Below, piece by piece: positions 21,551 through 29,853 of a stretch of 64,000 nt of DNA. Each line of letters starts with the position of its first letter. The stretch's first letter is position 1. Both the position numbers and the translations under genes were made by a program. The notes under the pieces were generated by a model. That model did not search any database, had not been told where the DNA came from, and saw only the letters and a list, made by a program, of their open reading frames with translations. The DNA comes from Arcanobacterium canis (GTDB taxonomy: Bacteria; Actinomycetota; Actinomycetes; Actinomycetales; Actinomycetaceae). The stretch lies in assembly GCF_029625435.1 (NCBI RefSeq), contig NZ_CP121208.1, positions 1,736,001 to 1,800,000 on the forward strand. The letters run 5' to 3'.

Positions 21551-24451
21551 CTACGCCGCAGTTGGAGCGAGGGCCTCGTCTGCAGGAAGACCGGCTCGTC
21601 GAGAAAGGCGGACTTTCGAAGCGAACAATGAAATTCCAAATGCCACTACCGTCCACAACACAAGAACCAGCACCGTGCGACCCACAATGCCATCCACTCC
21701 CGAACCAGCAATCATGGAACGGAATGCGAGCTGCGTATCACTCATCGGCAGGAGCGGATGTACCCACCGGAAGAATGCCGGAGCAGTTTCGATAGGGAAG
21801 GTGGCACCCATCGTGGTGATTTGCAGACACAACAACACAATTGACAGGAAACGTCCACGGAAAGCAAAAGCTGCCACACACGCCTGATTCACCGCCATGA
21901 AACAGATCGATGACAAGATCGCCAACGCCGTCAGGCCGGCAATATTGACTGCATGGAGCTCGCCCATCCAGTTGACGATCACCATCATCAGTGTCGCTTG
22001 AACAATCGCAATCAAAGTAGCAGTCACAGCCGGCCGCATGACAGCAGCAACCCATCGCTTCGGCCCCATATCCTTATCCAAGGCAGGAAGCACAAGGAAG
22101 AGGGCGATTGTGCCGATCCACAGCGCCAGCGACATGAACATCGGGGTGAAGCCCGCGCCGTCATTGGCAACACTGTGCGAACGGATCGGATCAACCTTGA
22201 CAATACTTGACGCGGTATCCGCGACAGTGTTGCGCTCGGTCTGTGTCAGATCGGGGATCTTCGAGACCCCTTGCGACAGTCCATCAGCAAGTTTCGTTGA
22301 TCCATTGCTGATTTGTGATGCACCAGATTGAGCTTTATTCGCCCCCTCGGCGAGCGTGGAGGCGCCGTTAGCGGCGTCCGACGTTCCCCGAGCTAAAGCT
22401 CCGACGCCGTTCGCAAGTTCCGTAGCTGAACCAGCAGCACGCGCTGACCCCGACTTCAACTTCTCCAAACCGCTTGAGAGCGTACCCGCACCTGAGTTCA
22501 GACGCGAAGCCCCCTCCCTGAGAACGCCGACACCTTCCTTGAGAACAGGCATTGTTCCATTGAGCTGCCCCAGGCCACCGTGGAGTTGGTCGGCACCTGA
22601 ACGCAATTCACCAGATTTATTTGTCAGCTCAGACACGCCGAGGCGCAGAGCATTCAACGCACCCGCAAGGGTCGTTTGATCAGTCGAGCGAAAATCTCCA
22701 ACAGAATCTGCAATCTGCTGGACTCCCCCACCCAACTTGGCAGCTCCAAACGCAAGCTGGTCAGCACCAGCGGATAGCTTCTTTACGCCGTCGCCCGCAG
22801 CTGTAGCACCGGCAGAGAGCTTGTTTGCACCTTGTTCCAGAGCAGATGCACCTATACCCGCTTGCGTAATCCCCACTTGGAGTTTCTTGGCACCAGCAAG
22901 CAACTCATCAATACCCTCAGTGAGTGCGCCCAGTTGGCTCATTCCCTTCCCAGCTTCAGCAAGTCCTTGGGCAAGCTGAGTTGAGCCGGTTCGAAGTTCC
23001 CCACTCTTCGCTGCAAGTTGCGAAACGCCAGCACACACTGGACTCTTGTCCGCAGTTAACTGGCAAAGCTTTGCAAGTTTATCGACACCACCGGCGTAGT
23101 CGTTCACGCCCTTTTGTAAAGTAGCGCTCCCGTGAACTGCTTGGGCGAGCTTCGAGGTATCGATGCCGTGAACACCTGCTGAGAGTTTTTCTACCCCTGC
23201 AACCAAAGCATCGCTTCCCTTAGCAAGAGTCTCTTCACCGTCACCGTTAATACCAGCCGAAAGTTTTTGAGAACCCTCCGCAAGACTTTGCGCACCCCCA
23301 GCAAGAGTTTGCGGACCATCCACTAAAGAAGCCGAAAGTTGCCCAATCCCTGCTTGAAGGGCTGCGATACCACCCGCCAAAGATTTTGACGCAGAAGAAG
23401 GATCCGACGCGGAAAAATCATTTGCAGTTCCGATACCTGCCTTGAGCCGGGAAAGCGCTTGAGGTAACGACGGTTTATCCCCTCCGACAATCGAGTTGTT
23501 ATAGATCTTTAACACCCCCACGCCAACGCGGCTTACACCGTCGGTATAGGTATGCACGCCACTAGCAAGAGCATGGGATCCATCGGCTAATTTCCCAACG
23601 CCAGAGGCGAGTTCGCTCGTTTTCCCGTTCAATTTGCCAGTACCGGTTGTGAGTTGCCCGGCTCCATCAGCAAGTTGCGATGCACCACGCGACGCTTGCA
23701 CGATACCGCCGTCCAGCTTGTCTACACCGACAGCGAGCTGCGCGGAACCGTCTGCCGCTTTCTTCGTACCGTTGCGCAATACTGTCAACCCATTTTCGAG
23801 CTTGACGGAGCCACGAGCAAGATCGCCAACCCCGACGGTGAGGCGCCCAGCGCCGTCGGCAAGTGTGGAAGCCCCCTTGCTCGCATCCGCCATGCCACCA
23901 CGGATTTCATCAATGCTGAGCAGGACGCGTCCTAGAATTCGGTTCGCACCTCGAGCGTTGATACGCTCAGTCATCTGAGAGGCAACAGACTTAGCCAACG
24001 TTCCAGCCAAATAATTCACACCGTCGTCGGTCACGAGACGCAGCTGCTGACGAGAGGCCGTCGCCAGGTCTTTTCCACCCACACGCGCAACCTCACGCGT
24101 GAATCCCGATGGAATGTAGAGGATAGCTCGCACACCTTCACGTGTCATTTCACGTTCAGCGTCAGCCTTACTCATCTTTTTCCAGGTGAATCCCACTTCT
24201 TCACCCGCTTTGGGCTCAATGAGTGCTTGGGTGAGTTCCTTACCGAGATCCAGCTCCTCACTCTTTCCCGTGATGAGTGTAGCGGTGTAGGGGTGGTCTT
24301 CATTCACGACCGCAGCCACGATCTTGTCAAGACGATGAGTAGGGTTTTGGTACGTCATCGTCAGCAATCCTGCGTAAAGTAGCGGAATCACAAAAACCGC
24401 GATCAACACAATCGCTGTGGCCAAACGAGGCCCCTTCATCCGGGTCATCAT
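21551..24451 (-). CDS. YhgE/Pip-type membrane protein with long apolar-repeat ectodomain, 966 aa
   Basis: An N-terminal membrane helix (ATAIVLIAVFVIPLLYAGLL) is followed by a YhgE/Pip domain (MTYQNPTHRLDKIVAAVVNED). Then about 550 residues of short tandem repeats of the pattern LA.G...L..G...L..G form an extended helical or coiled region. The C-terminus has five or six membrane helices of ABC-2 type. The family includes the phage-infection protein Pip and type VII secretion-linked proteins. They sit in the membrane with an exposed stalk, and their general function is unclear. ATG with AGGAG 11 bases upstream. It is divergent from a TetR regulator with two operator-like dyads between, so TetR probably represses it. 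Confidence 0.85.
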   Translation of the reverse strand: MMTRMKGPRLATAIVLIAVFVIPLLYAGLLTMTYQNPTHRLDKIVAAVVNEDHPYTATLITGKSEELDLGKELTQALIEPKAGEEVGFTWKKMSKADAEREMTREGVRAILYIPSGFTREVARVGGKDLATASRQQLRLVTDDGVNYLAGTLAKSVASQMTERINARGANRILGRVLLSIDEIRGGMADASKGASTLADGAGRLTVGVGDLARGSVKLENGLTVLRNGTKKAADGSAQLAVGVDKLDGGIVQASRGASQLADGAGQLTTGTGKLNGKTSELASGVGKLADGSHALASGVHTYTDGVSRVGVGVLKIYNNSIVGGDKPSLPQALSRLKAGIGTANDFSASDPSSASKSLAGGIAALQAGIGQLSASLVDGPQTLAGGAQSLAEGSQKLSAGINGDGEETLAKGSDALVAGVEKLSAGVHGIDTSKLAQAVHGSATLQKGVNDYAGGVDKLAKLCQLTADKSPVCAGVSQLAAKSGELRTGSTQLAQGLAEAGKGMSQLGALTEGIDELLAGAKKLQVGITQAGIGASALEQGANKLSAGATAAGDGVKKLSAGADQLAFGAAKLGGGVQQIADSVGDFRSTDQTTLAGALNALRLGVSELTNKSGELRSGADQLHGGLGQLNGTMPVLKEGVGVLREGASRLNSGAGTLSSGLEKLKSGSARAAGSATELANGVGALARGTSDAANGASTLAEGANKAQSGASQISNGSTKLADGLSQGVSKIPDLTQTERNTVADTASSIVKVDPIRSHSVANDGAGFTPMFMSLALWIGTIALFLVLPALDKDMGPKRWVAAVMRPAVTATLIAIVQATLMMVIVNWMGELHAVNIAGLTALAILSSICFMAVNQACVAAFAFRGRFLSIVLLCLQITTMGATFPIETAPAFFRWVHPLLPMSDTQLAFRSMIAGSGVDGIVGRTVLVLVLWTVVAFGISLFASKVRLSRRAGLPADEALAPTAA

Positions 24452-24489
24452 GAGTGAATTTCTCCTAGTTTCGATTAACTAGCAAACAC

Positions 24490-24531
24490 GATACGCCCCT
24501 GTATCCAATCGTTTCAATACACCTATGTATC
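24490..24531. promoter_or_regulatory. tandem TetR operators between the YhgE gene and tetR
   Basis: Two related 16-base dyads: GATACGCCCCTGTATC (24490-24505) and AATACACCTATGTATC (24516-24531). Both fit (G/A)ATAC-N6-GTATC and their centres are 26 bases apart, which puts two dimers on nearly the same face of DNA. They lie midway between the divergent starts. Confidence 0.7.
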
Positions 24532-24632
24532 AAGTGATGGGATAGACTTTGCTCCCGGGGGTGATCTGACCTCACCCCGGCGTTGCAGCGCGCATATTGC
24601 CCCGACGTCAGGAAATACATGAAGGAGACAAG

Positions 24633-25331
24633 GTGGCCGAATCTGCCAGAAAAAGTGCAATGGAGCGGCTTCTCGAGGGCACACTATCTGAGCGGCGCCT
24701 CCACACTCGAATGCGTCTACTCAAAGCCGGTGAAGAATTGATCGCTTCTCACGGGATACTTGGCACCTCAGTAGGCGACATCACGAAAAAGGCCGGATTT
24801 ACGCGTGGAGCGTTCTATTCCAACTTCCGCGACATGGATCATTTCGTTCAGACCCTGGCAAGTGAGCAGTGGGAACGTATTCTTCATGCGCTTTCCGATG
24901 CTTTCGACTCCCCGGCGCACACCCACACCGGATCACACGCCGACGACGCCGAAACGCTGGCTCGCCTGGCAGAACTCGGCCAACGTATCGTCGAGGCGAT
25001 CCCGCTAACTCGGGAAACGTCGCTCCTTCTGACAGAGTTTTCAACCTATCTGGCACGTTCAGAAAATAAGGACACCCCGCTTCGAGCAGGCGCAGACACT
25101 TTTGCTCGACAACTCGCTGAGGTCATTGATACTCGACTGGCAGCAATTGGCCGACGAACGACACTGTCAACTGCCGATACCGTCCAAGTTATTTTGGCGA
25201 TGGCTGAACGCTCGATCACCCAAGCGCTGACGCGTGGGAAATCGAACTACACGGAACTCCTTGTGCGAACGCTTCCTGAAATTTTGGTTCGGCTCACCCA
25301 GCCGAGTGCCGAGCAATCGCCTCAGCAATAA
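24633..25331 (+). CDS. TetR family transcriptional regulator, 232 aa
   Basis: An N-terminal TetR helix-turn-helix (RMRLLKAGEELIASHGILGT and then VGDITKKAGFTRGAFYSNF) is followed by an all-helical ligand/dimer domain. I start at the GTG at 24633, which has AAGGAG six bases upstream. The frame continues back to 24597 but without a ribosome site. The last 38 bases overlap the end of the esterase gene on the other strand. Its position opposite the YhgE-type gene, with two dyads between, marks it as a local repressor (inference). The inducer is unknown. Confidence 0.88.
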   Translation: MAESARKSAMERLLEGTLSERRLHTRMRLLKAGEELIASHGILGTSVGDITKKAGFTRGAFYSNFRDMDHFVQTLASEQWERILHALSDAFDSPAHTHTGSHADDAETLARLAELGQRIVEAIPLTRETSLLLTEFSTYLARSENKDTPLRAGADTFARQLAEVIDTRLAAIGRRTTLSTADTVQVILAMAERSITQALTRGKSNYTELLVRTLPEILVRLTQPSAEQSPQQ

Positions 25332-26298
25332 ATGGCCTGAGCGACTCCTTGACGCGCTCCCACGAGCGCGTACCAAGTCCAGCAAGCCACCCGTGGAATG
25401 TGCCAGGAAAGGCATGCAACTGAACGTTTGCCCCGGCGTCGGCGAGAGACAGATACCAAGCGATTCCTTCGTCACGCAGGGTATCGACCGGATTAACAGC
25501 GATCCACACCGGAGGAAATTCCTCGCTCACCTGCGTCACTTCTGGCTCAATGACACTGCGATCACAAAGAGAACCGAAATACGCGTCCCAAGAGAATTGG
25601 GCAGCCTGAGCACTCCACGTCACGGCATCAGCGTATGTGTTAAAAGACGGTGTATCCATGCGCGGGCTCAGACACGGCTCAAGTGCAATCACGCCCGCGA
25701 GTGTACTCAATTCCTCCTCACTTAACCGAGCAAGAAGCTGACGAATCATGCCAGAACCAGCTGAGTCGCCGTAGAGGATAATCGGCACATCAGGCCATTC
25801 ACCACGCACATATCGCAACGTCGCCACTGTGTCCTCAAGTCCTGCGGGGTGAGGATAATCGGGAGCGAGCGCGTAATCAGGCGCCGCAGTCACAAGTGTT
25901 TTTTCGCCGTCAGGCCACAGATCGTCACCAAATTCCTTGATGAGTTCGCAGCATCGCTCGTCCTCAAATTTTGCGCGACCTGCCACATACCCGCCACCAT
26001 GGATCACAAATAAGACTGCACCGGGGGCAACGCCCTGACGCGTGATCACACGCAATTCAACTTCGCGTCCCGTCGGTTGGGAGTCGTGAGGTTCGCCGAC
26101 GGCTGGCGGAAGCGTCATGCTGGGCACAGCACGTTGCTCACGGCTAAAGCCGTGGGGCATCGTCGGTTCAACATAGGCGGCTTCACTCGCCTTCCGCCAA
26201 GCACGAATGTCAGAGTTGACCGACGGCGGATTCGCTTCCACAAGCGCCACTAATTCGCGATCCAGATACGGTTTCGCCTGGCCAGCAATGTTCATCAT
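25294..26298 (-). CDS. alpha/beta hydrolase, HSL-type esterase, 334 aa
   Basis: It has the oxyanion motif HGGGYVAG (about residue 100), the nucleophile elbow GDSAGSG (about residue 178), a likely acid in NPVDTLRDEG and the histidine in FPGTFHGW. This is the hormone-sensitive-lipase (family IV) arrangement. No signal peptide is seen, so it acts in the cytoplasm. It follows nanE by 47 bases on the same strand and is probably the last gene of the sialic-acid operon. A role in removing O-acetyl groups from imported sialic acids is attractive but inferred from position only. Its 3' end overlaps tetR by 38 bases. Confidence 0.82.
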   Translation of the reverse strand: MMNIAGQAKPYLDRELVALVEANPPSVNSDIRAWRKASEAAYVEPTMPHGFSREQRAVPSMTLPPAVGEPHDSQPTGREVELRVITRQGVAPGAVLFVIHGGGYVAGRAKFEDERCCELIKEFGDDLWPDGEKTLVTAAPDYALAPDYPHPAGLEDTVATLRYVRGEWPDVPIILYGDSAGSGMIRQLLARLSEEELSTLAGVIALEPCLSPRMDTPSFNTYADAVTWSAQAAQFSWDAYFGSLCDRSVIEPEVTQVSEEFPPVWIAVNPVDTLRDEGIAWYLSLADAGANVQLHAFPGTFHGWLAGLGTRSWERVKESLRPFIAEAIARHSAG

Positions 26299-26345
26299 CT
26301 TGCTTCTCCCCTCAGATACGCTGAAACTGCACCGCGCCGGTGATA

Positions 26346-27023
26346 TTAACGATTTTCTACGGCGTTAACAAACCACTGTGTGATCGACGTAGGATGCGTA
26401 ATCCCTGTTCCGACGACGACGGCGAAGGCACCGGCCTCCATAACCGCCGCAGCGTCGGCAGGCGTGTGTACACGACCCTCGCACAACACGGGTACCTCAG
26501 GGAACGCCTCAACCATTTGGCGCAAAAGCTCAAAATCTGGCCCATGAGACTTCTCGCGTTCGCCTGTATAACCAGCCAAAGTCGTGGAAATAATGTCGGA
26601 ACCAGCTTCAACCGCCATGACTGCATCGTCGAAGGAACCACAGTCGGCCATCACCAGTGTGCCGTCATCGTGAAGAGCAGCGACGGTTTCGCCGTATGTG
26701 CGACCATCGGGACGCGGGCGGCGGGTAGCGTCAATCGCGACGATATCGGAACCGGCAAGGCGGCAGGCGCGCGCGTGATGAAGTGTCGGAGTGATGAAAA
26801 CGCCGTCGTGCCCTTCTTTCCACAGTCCGATGACGGGAATTTCTACGCGACCTTTAATCGCTGAAATATCGGCAAGACCCTGGCATCGAATCGCCGCAGC
26901 ACCGCCGATTTCGGCAGCACGGGCAATCTGAGCCATCGTTTCCGGATTGCGCATGGGCTCACCCGGGTATGCCTGGACGGACACAACAAGTTTGCCTCGA
27001 AGCTGTTCAATAAGCGGATTCAT
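26346..27023 (-). CDS. nanE: N-acetylmannosamine-6-phosphate 2-epimerase
   Basis: A 225-residue TIM-barrel protein with the NanE-specific start LRGKLVVSVQAYPGEPM, followed by GGAAAIRCQG, IPVIGLWKE, IVAIDATRRPRPDG, MADCGSFDDA and VLCEGRVHTP. It converts ManNAc-6-P to GlcNAc-6-P, the step that links sialic acid breakdown to amino-sugar metabolism. The length is standard. It lies 51 bases downstream of the kinase gene. Confidence 0.95.
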   Translation of the reverse strand: MNPLIEQLRGKLVVSVQAYPGEPMRNPETMAQIARAAEIGGAAAIRCQGLADISAIKGRVEIPVIGLWKEGHDGVFITPTLHHARACRLAGSDIVAIDATRRPRPDGRTYGETVAALHDDGTLVMADCGSFDDAVMAVEAGSDIISTTLAGYTGEREKSHGPDFELLRQMVEAFPEVPVLCEGRVHTPADAAAVMEAGAFAVVVGTGITHPTSITQWFVNAVENR

Positions 27024-27074
27024 GATTCCTCGATTCTGGCCAAAGACCGGCGATTATTGTTGACGGAAGAAGTG

Positions 27075-28061
27075 CTAGAGCGAATGATGGTCACGCGATC
27101 TGGCAATGAAGTTGTGATACGCACCCAGGAGTGGCGCATCGTCGCCAAGTTCACCGCCGACAATGGGAACGCATGAAACCCCGTCCATCGCCCCAGCGGC
27201 ATACCCGGCGCGAAGGCTATCCCACCATTCCTCACCATTTTTGTTTGCCACAGAACCTGACACGACGATGATGTTCGGATCGATGCAGTTCGCCAGGGAG
27301 GATAGAACCTCGCCGACGGCGTAGGCAGACTCAGTGAAGCAAGAGCGAGCAAGTTCATCACCGGCGTCGGCGCGCATACGCAACTGAGCACCGTCGGCAA
27401 CCTTTTCGACGTCGGAGCGTTGGTTGTACCAGGCGGCAAGTCCTGAGCCTGAAGCGAAGGCTTCCAGATGTCCACTGCGCCCGCACGAGCAGGGCACACC
27501 CGCGCCGAAGTGATGGTGGACGTGTCCGAAATGCCCTGCAAGATTGTGAGCACCGAAACTGATCTCGCCATTGTCGATCACTGCTCCGCCGATGCCGGTG
27601 CCAACGGCAATCGAGGCGACAATGCCGCAGCCTCGACCTGCACCCATCGTTGCTTCACCTAAACCGTGAGCGTGAACGTCGTTGATAATCCAGACAGGAA
27701 CACCCGTGGCATGGCGGAGAAGACCACCGAGTGGCGTACCGCTCCATCCAGGCAAAGTGTCAGTGGCCGAAATGATCGCGCCTGTTTCTGGATCGACAAC
27801 ACCCGCACTAGCGATAGCTACACCAACACACGAATGCTCGACAACCAGCGATTGCGTCAGTTCGACGAGGCGACGCGCCAGATCTGCTCCGCCTTTGGGA
27901 GCCTCCGTTGGCATGACGCCTCGGGCAACAGTGGTCAGGTCCGAGCGGGTGAGGGGAGCATGAGAGGAATCAGGGTGCGAGTGTGAATGAGCGAATACCG
28001 CCCAGCCAACTTTTGTCCCGCCGATGTCGAGCGCGAGTACCCGCCCGTTAATCTGACTCAT
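27075..28061 (-). CDS. nanK: ROK family kinase, probable N-acetylmannosamine kinase
   Basis: 328 residues with an N-terminal phosphate-binding loop (ALDIGGTKVGW), the catalytic aspartate in IINDVHAHGLGE (about residue 118), the GTGIGGAV loop and the ROK zinc motif CSCGRSGHLEAF (about residues 183-194). ROK proteins are sugar kinases or repressors. With no DNA-binding domain and with nanE and the lyase as neighbours, this one should phosphorylate ManNAc. It is preceded by an intercistronic hairpin. Confidence 0.88.
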   Translation of the reverse strand: MSQINGRVLALDIGGTKVGWAVFAHSHSHPDSSHAPLTRSDLTTVARGVMPTEAPKGGADLARRLVELTQSLVVEHSCVGVAIASAGVVDPETGAIISATDTLPGWSGTPLGGLLRHATGVPVWIINDVHAHGLGEATMGAGRGCGIVASIAVGTGIGGAVIDNGEISFGAHNLAGHFGHVHHHFGAGVPCSCGRSGHLEAFASGSGLAAWYNQRSDVEKVADGAQLRMRADAGDELARSCFTESAYAVGEVLSSLANCIDPNIIVVSGSVANKNGEEWWDSLRAGYAAGAMDGVSCVPIVGGELGDDAPLLGAYHNFIARSRDHHSL

Positions 28062-28086
28062 CTTTGCTATCCCCCTTGTGTGTGAT

Positions 28087-28118
28087 GTGTGGGGGTGGAC
28101 TCACGCCCACCCCCACAC
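28087..28118. terminator. intercistronic hairpin between nanA and nanK
   Basis: Perfect 12-base arms GTGTGGGGGTGG (28087-28098) and its complement (28107-28118) enclose an 8-base loop in the 64-base gap. There is no T tract, so it is more likely a partial attenuator or an mRNA-stability element than a full stop. Confidence 0.6.
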
Positions 28119-28125
28119 GAACGAA

Positions 28126-29040
28126 TCACGCAAGCAATCCTGCTTCGCGGAGCTTTGCCGATACCCATTCGTAGTTCTCGCCTTCGAGTGGGAGAACCGG
28201 GGTAGGCATTTCGTTGGTTTCAAAAACGCCCAGTGCCTTCAGGGCAGCCTTGAAAGCGCCAACACCTGCTCCGAAACCTGCCACGCCCTTGACGAACACC
28301 ATCGTCATCAGGTCAGCAAGACGATCCTGCTCAGCCTTGACGGTGGGCCAATCGCCTGCCTGGGCGGCCTTCCACATACGCACGTAACCATCAGGATCGA
28401 CGTTTGCCAGGCCCGGAACCGAGCCGTCAGCACCGCCAAGCAGCGCGCCGTCAACCACGACCTCGTGACCAGTGAGCAGCTGGAGCGGATGCCCGGCAGC
28501 TTCGTTCATGCGAACGAGCCAACGGAAGGAAACATCATCGCCCGAAGAGTCCTTCACGCCCGAAAGGATCCCCTCAGAGGCCAGGCGCATGATGAACTGC
28601 GGGGAAAGCTTCCAGTGTACGCACACCGGGATGTCGTAGGCCCAGATCGGCAGGTCAGTTGCCTCGTGGAGTGCCTTGAAATGACGGTAGACGTCTTCTT
28701 CACCCTGGAGCACGTAGAACGGAGCGGTGGCAACGATACCATCGACGCCGAACTTCTCAGCCTGCTTAATGTGCTCGATCACGCGCTCAGTTTCAGTGTC
28801 GATGACACCGGCAAGAACCGGAACACGGCCAGCGACAATGCGCGTCGCCTCGCGCAGAATTTCCTCACGGCGAGCCGACGTCGAGAACGCGACCTCACCT
28901 GTGGAACCCAACACGAACAGGCCGTCGATTCCCGCCTCGATCATGCGATTGATGGAACGCTCGAGTGAAACAACATCGAGTTTTGTGTTCTTGAGCGGAA
29001 TTGCCAGCGGAGGTACAACGCCGCTGATTGGCTTTGTCAT
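28126..29040 (-). CDS. nanA: DapA-family aldolase, probable N-acetylneuraminate lyase
   Basis: 304 residues, TIM-barrel class I aldolase. Motifs are the GSTGE loop that binds the ketoacid carboxylate (about residue 46), the tyrosine in WAYDIPVC (about residue 139) and the Schiff-base lysine in GVKDSSGDD (about residue 167). Cleavage would yield ManNAc and pyruvate. The KDSSG surround is closer to DapA-like members than to classical lyases, so the specificity rests on context: nanK and nanE downstream and the importer upstream. It lies 12 bases after the ATPase gene. Confidence 0.82.
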   Translation of the reverse strand: MTKPISGVVPPLAIPLKNTKLDVVSLERSINRMIEAGIDGLFVLGSTGEVAFSTSARREEILREATRIVAGRVPVLAGVIDTETERVIEHIKQAEKFGVDGIVATAPFYVLQGEEDVYRHFKALHEATDLPIWAYDIPVCVHWKLSPQFIMRLASEGILSGVKDSSGDDVSFRWLVRMNEAAGHPLQLLTGHEVVVDGALLGGADGSVPGLANVDPDGYVRMWKAAQAGDWPTVKAEQDRLADLMTMVFVKGVAGFGAGVGAFKAALKALGVFETNEMPTPVLPLEGENYEWVSAKLREAGLLA

Positions 29041-29052
29041 TGCTCTTTCTCC

Positions 29053-29853
29053 TTAAAGAGTGGGGTGAAGTAGCGACGGGGCTGCACCAAGGAGCTTCTT
29101 GGTGTAGTCGTCTTGGGGGTTGGCGAGGAGCTCGTGAGCGGGCCCCTCCTCCACGATCTGACCGTGGTTCATCACCGCAATACGATCCGAGATGTACCGA
29201 ACAGTCTGAATATCGTGCGAGATAAAGACCATCGCAAGGCCCAGCTCCTTCTTCAAGTCCATTAGAAGGTTGAGAATCTGGGCGCGAACCGACACATCGA
29301 GTGCCGAGGTCGGCTCGTCAGCGATGATTGCCTTCGGTTCGAGCGCAAGTGCGCGAGCAATTGCTACGCGCTGGCGCTGTCCACCGGAAAGTTGACCCGG
29401 AAGCGCATCCAGTGCCGACGTCGGCAATCCGACGACGGAAATCAACTCTCGTACGCGAGCAGCGCGTGACGTTTCGTCACCAATACCGTGTACACGCAAC
29501 GGGTCAGCGAGCTGGTCAGATACTGTCATACGCGGATTGAGGGCAGTGGCGGGATCTTGGAAGACGACGGAGATGACGCGGCCGATCTTACGACGGTCTG
29601 CAGCACTTCGTTTCGTCACCTCCTCGCCGTTGAAGAACACTTGGCCTGAAGTTGCCGGCTGAAGACCGATCATCACGTTGGCCATTGTGGACTTACCAGA
29701 ACCCGATTCGCCCACGATACCAACGGTCTGACCAGGCATCACCTGGATATTGACGCCGCGCACAGCGCGAACCTTGTTGGGGTGGAAAATCGAGCCTGTA
29801 CGCGTCCGGAATGTCACTTCCACATTGCGTAAATCAATGATTGGAGTGGTCAT
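29053..29853 (-). CDS. ABC transporter ATP-binding protein (DppF/OppF type), 266 aa
   Basis: Walker A GESGSGKST, signature LSGGQRQRVAIARAL, Walker B AIIADEPTSALD and switch histidine FISHDIQTV, ending with the peptide/nickel-family C-terminal segment ANPQDDYTKKLLGA. It is the second ATPase of the sialic-acid importer and should pair with the ATPase half of the fusion protein encoded upstream, with which it overlaps by 4 bases (ATGA). Confidence 0.9.
   Translation of the reverse strand: MTTPIIDLRNVEVTFRTRTGSIFHPNKVRAVRGVNIQVMPGQTVGIVGESGSGKSTMANVMIGLQPATSGQVFFNGEEVTKRSAADRRKIGRVISVVFQDPATALNPRMTVSDQLADPLRVHGIGDETSRAARVRELISVVGLPTSALDALPGQLSGGQRQRVAIARALALEPKAIIADEPTSALDVSVRAQILNLLMDLKKELGLAMVFISHDIQTVRYISDRIAVMNHGQIVEEGPAHELLANPQDDYTKKLLGAAPSLLHPTL

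Noticed and set aside
27020-27571. 183-codon frame antiparallel in phase to nanK
   Set aside because: It lies wholly inside the well-supported nanK and nanE frames and has a random peptide composition.
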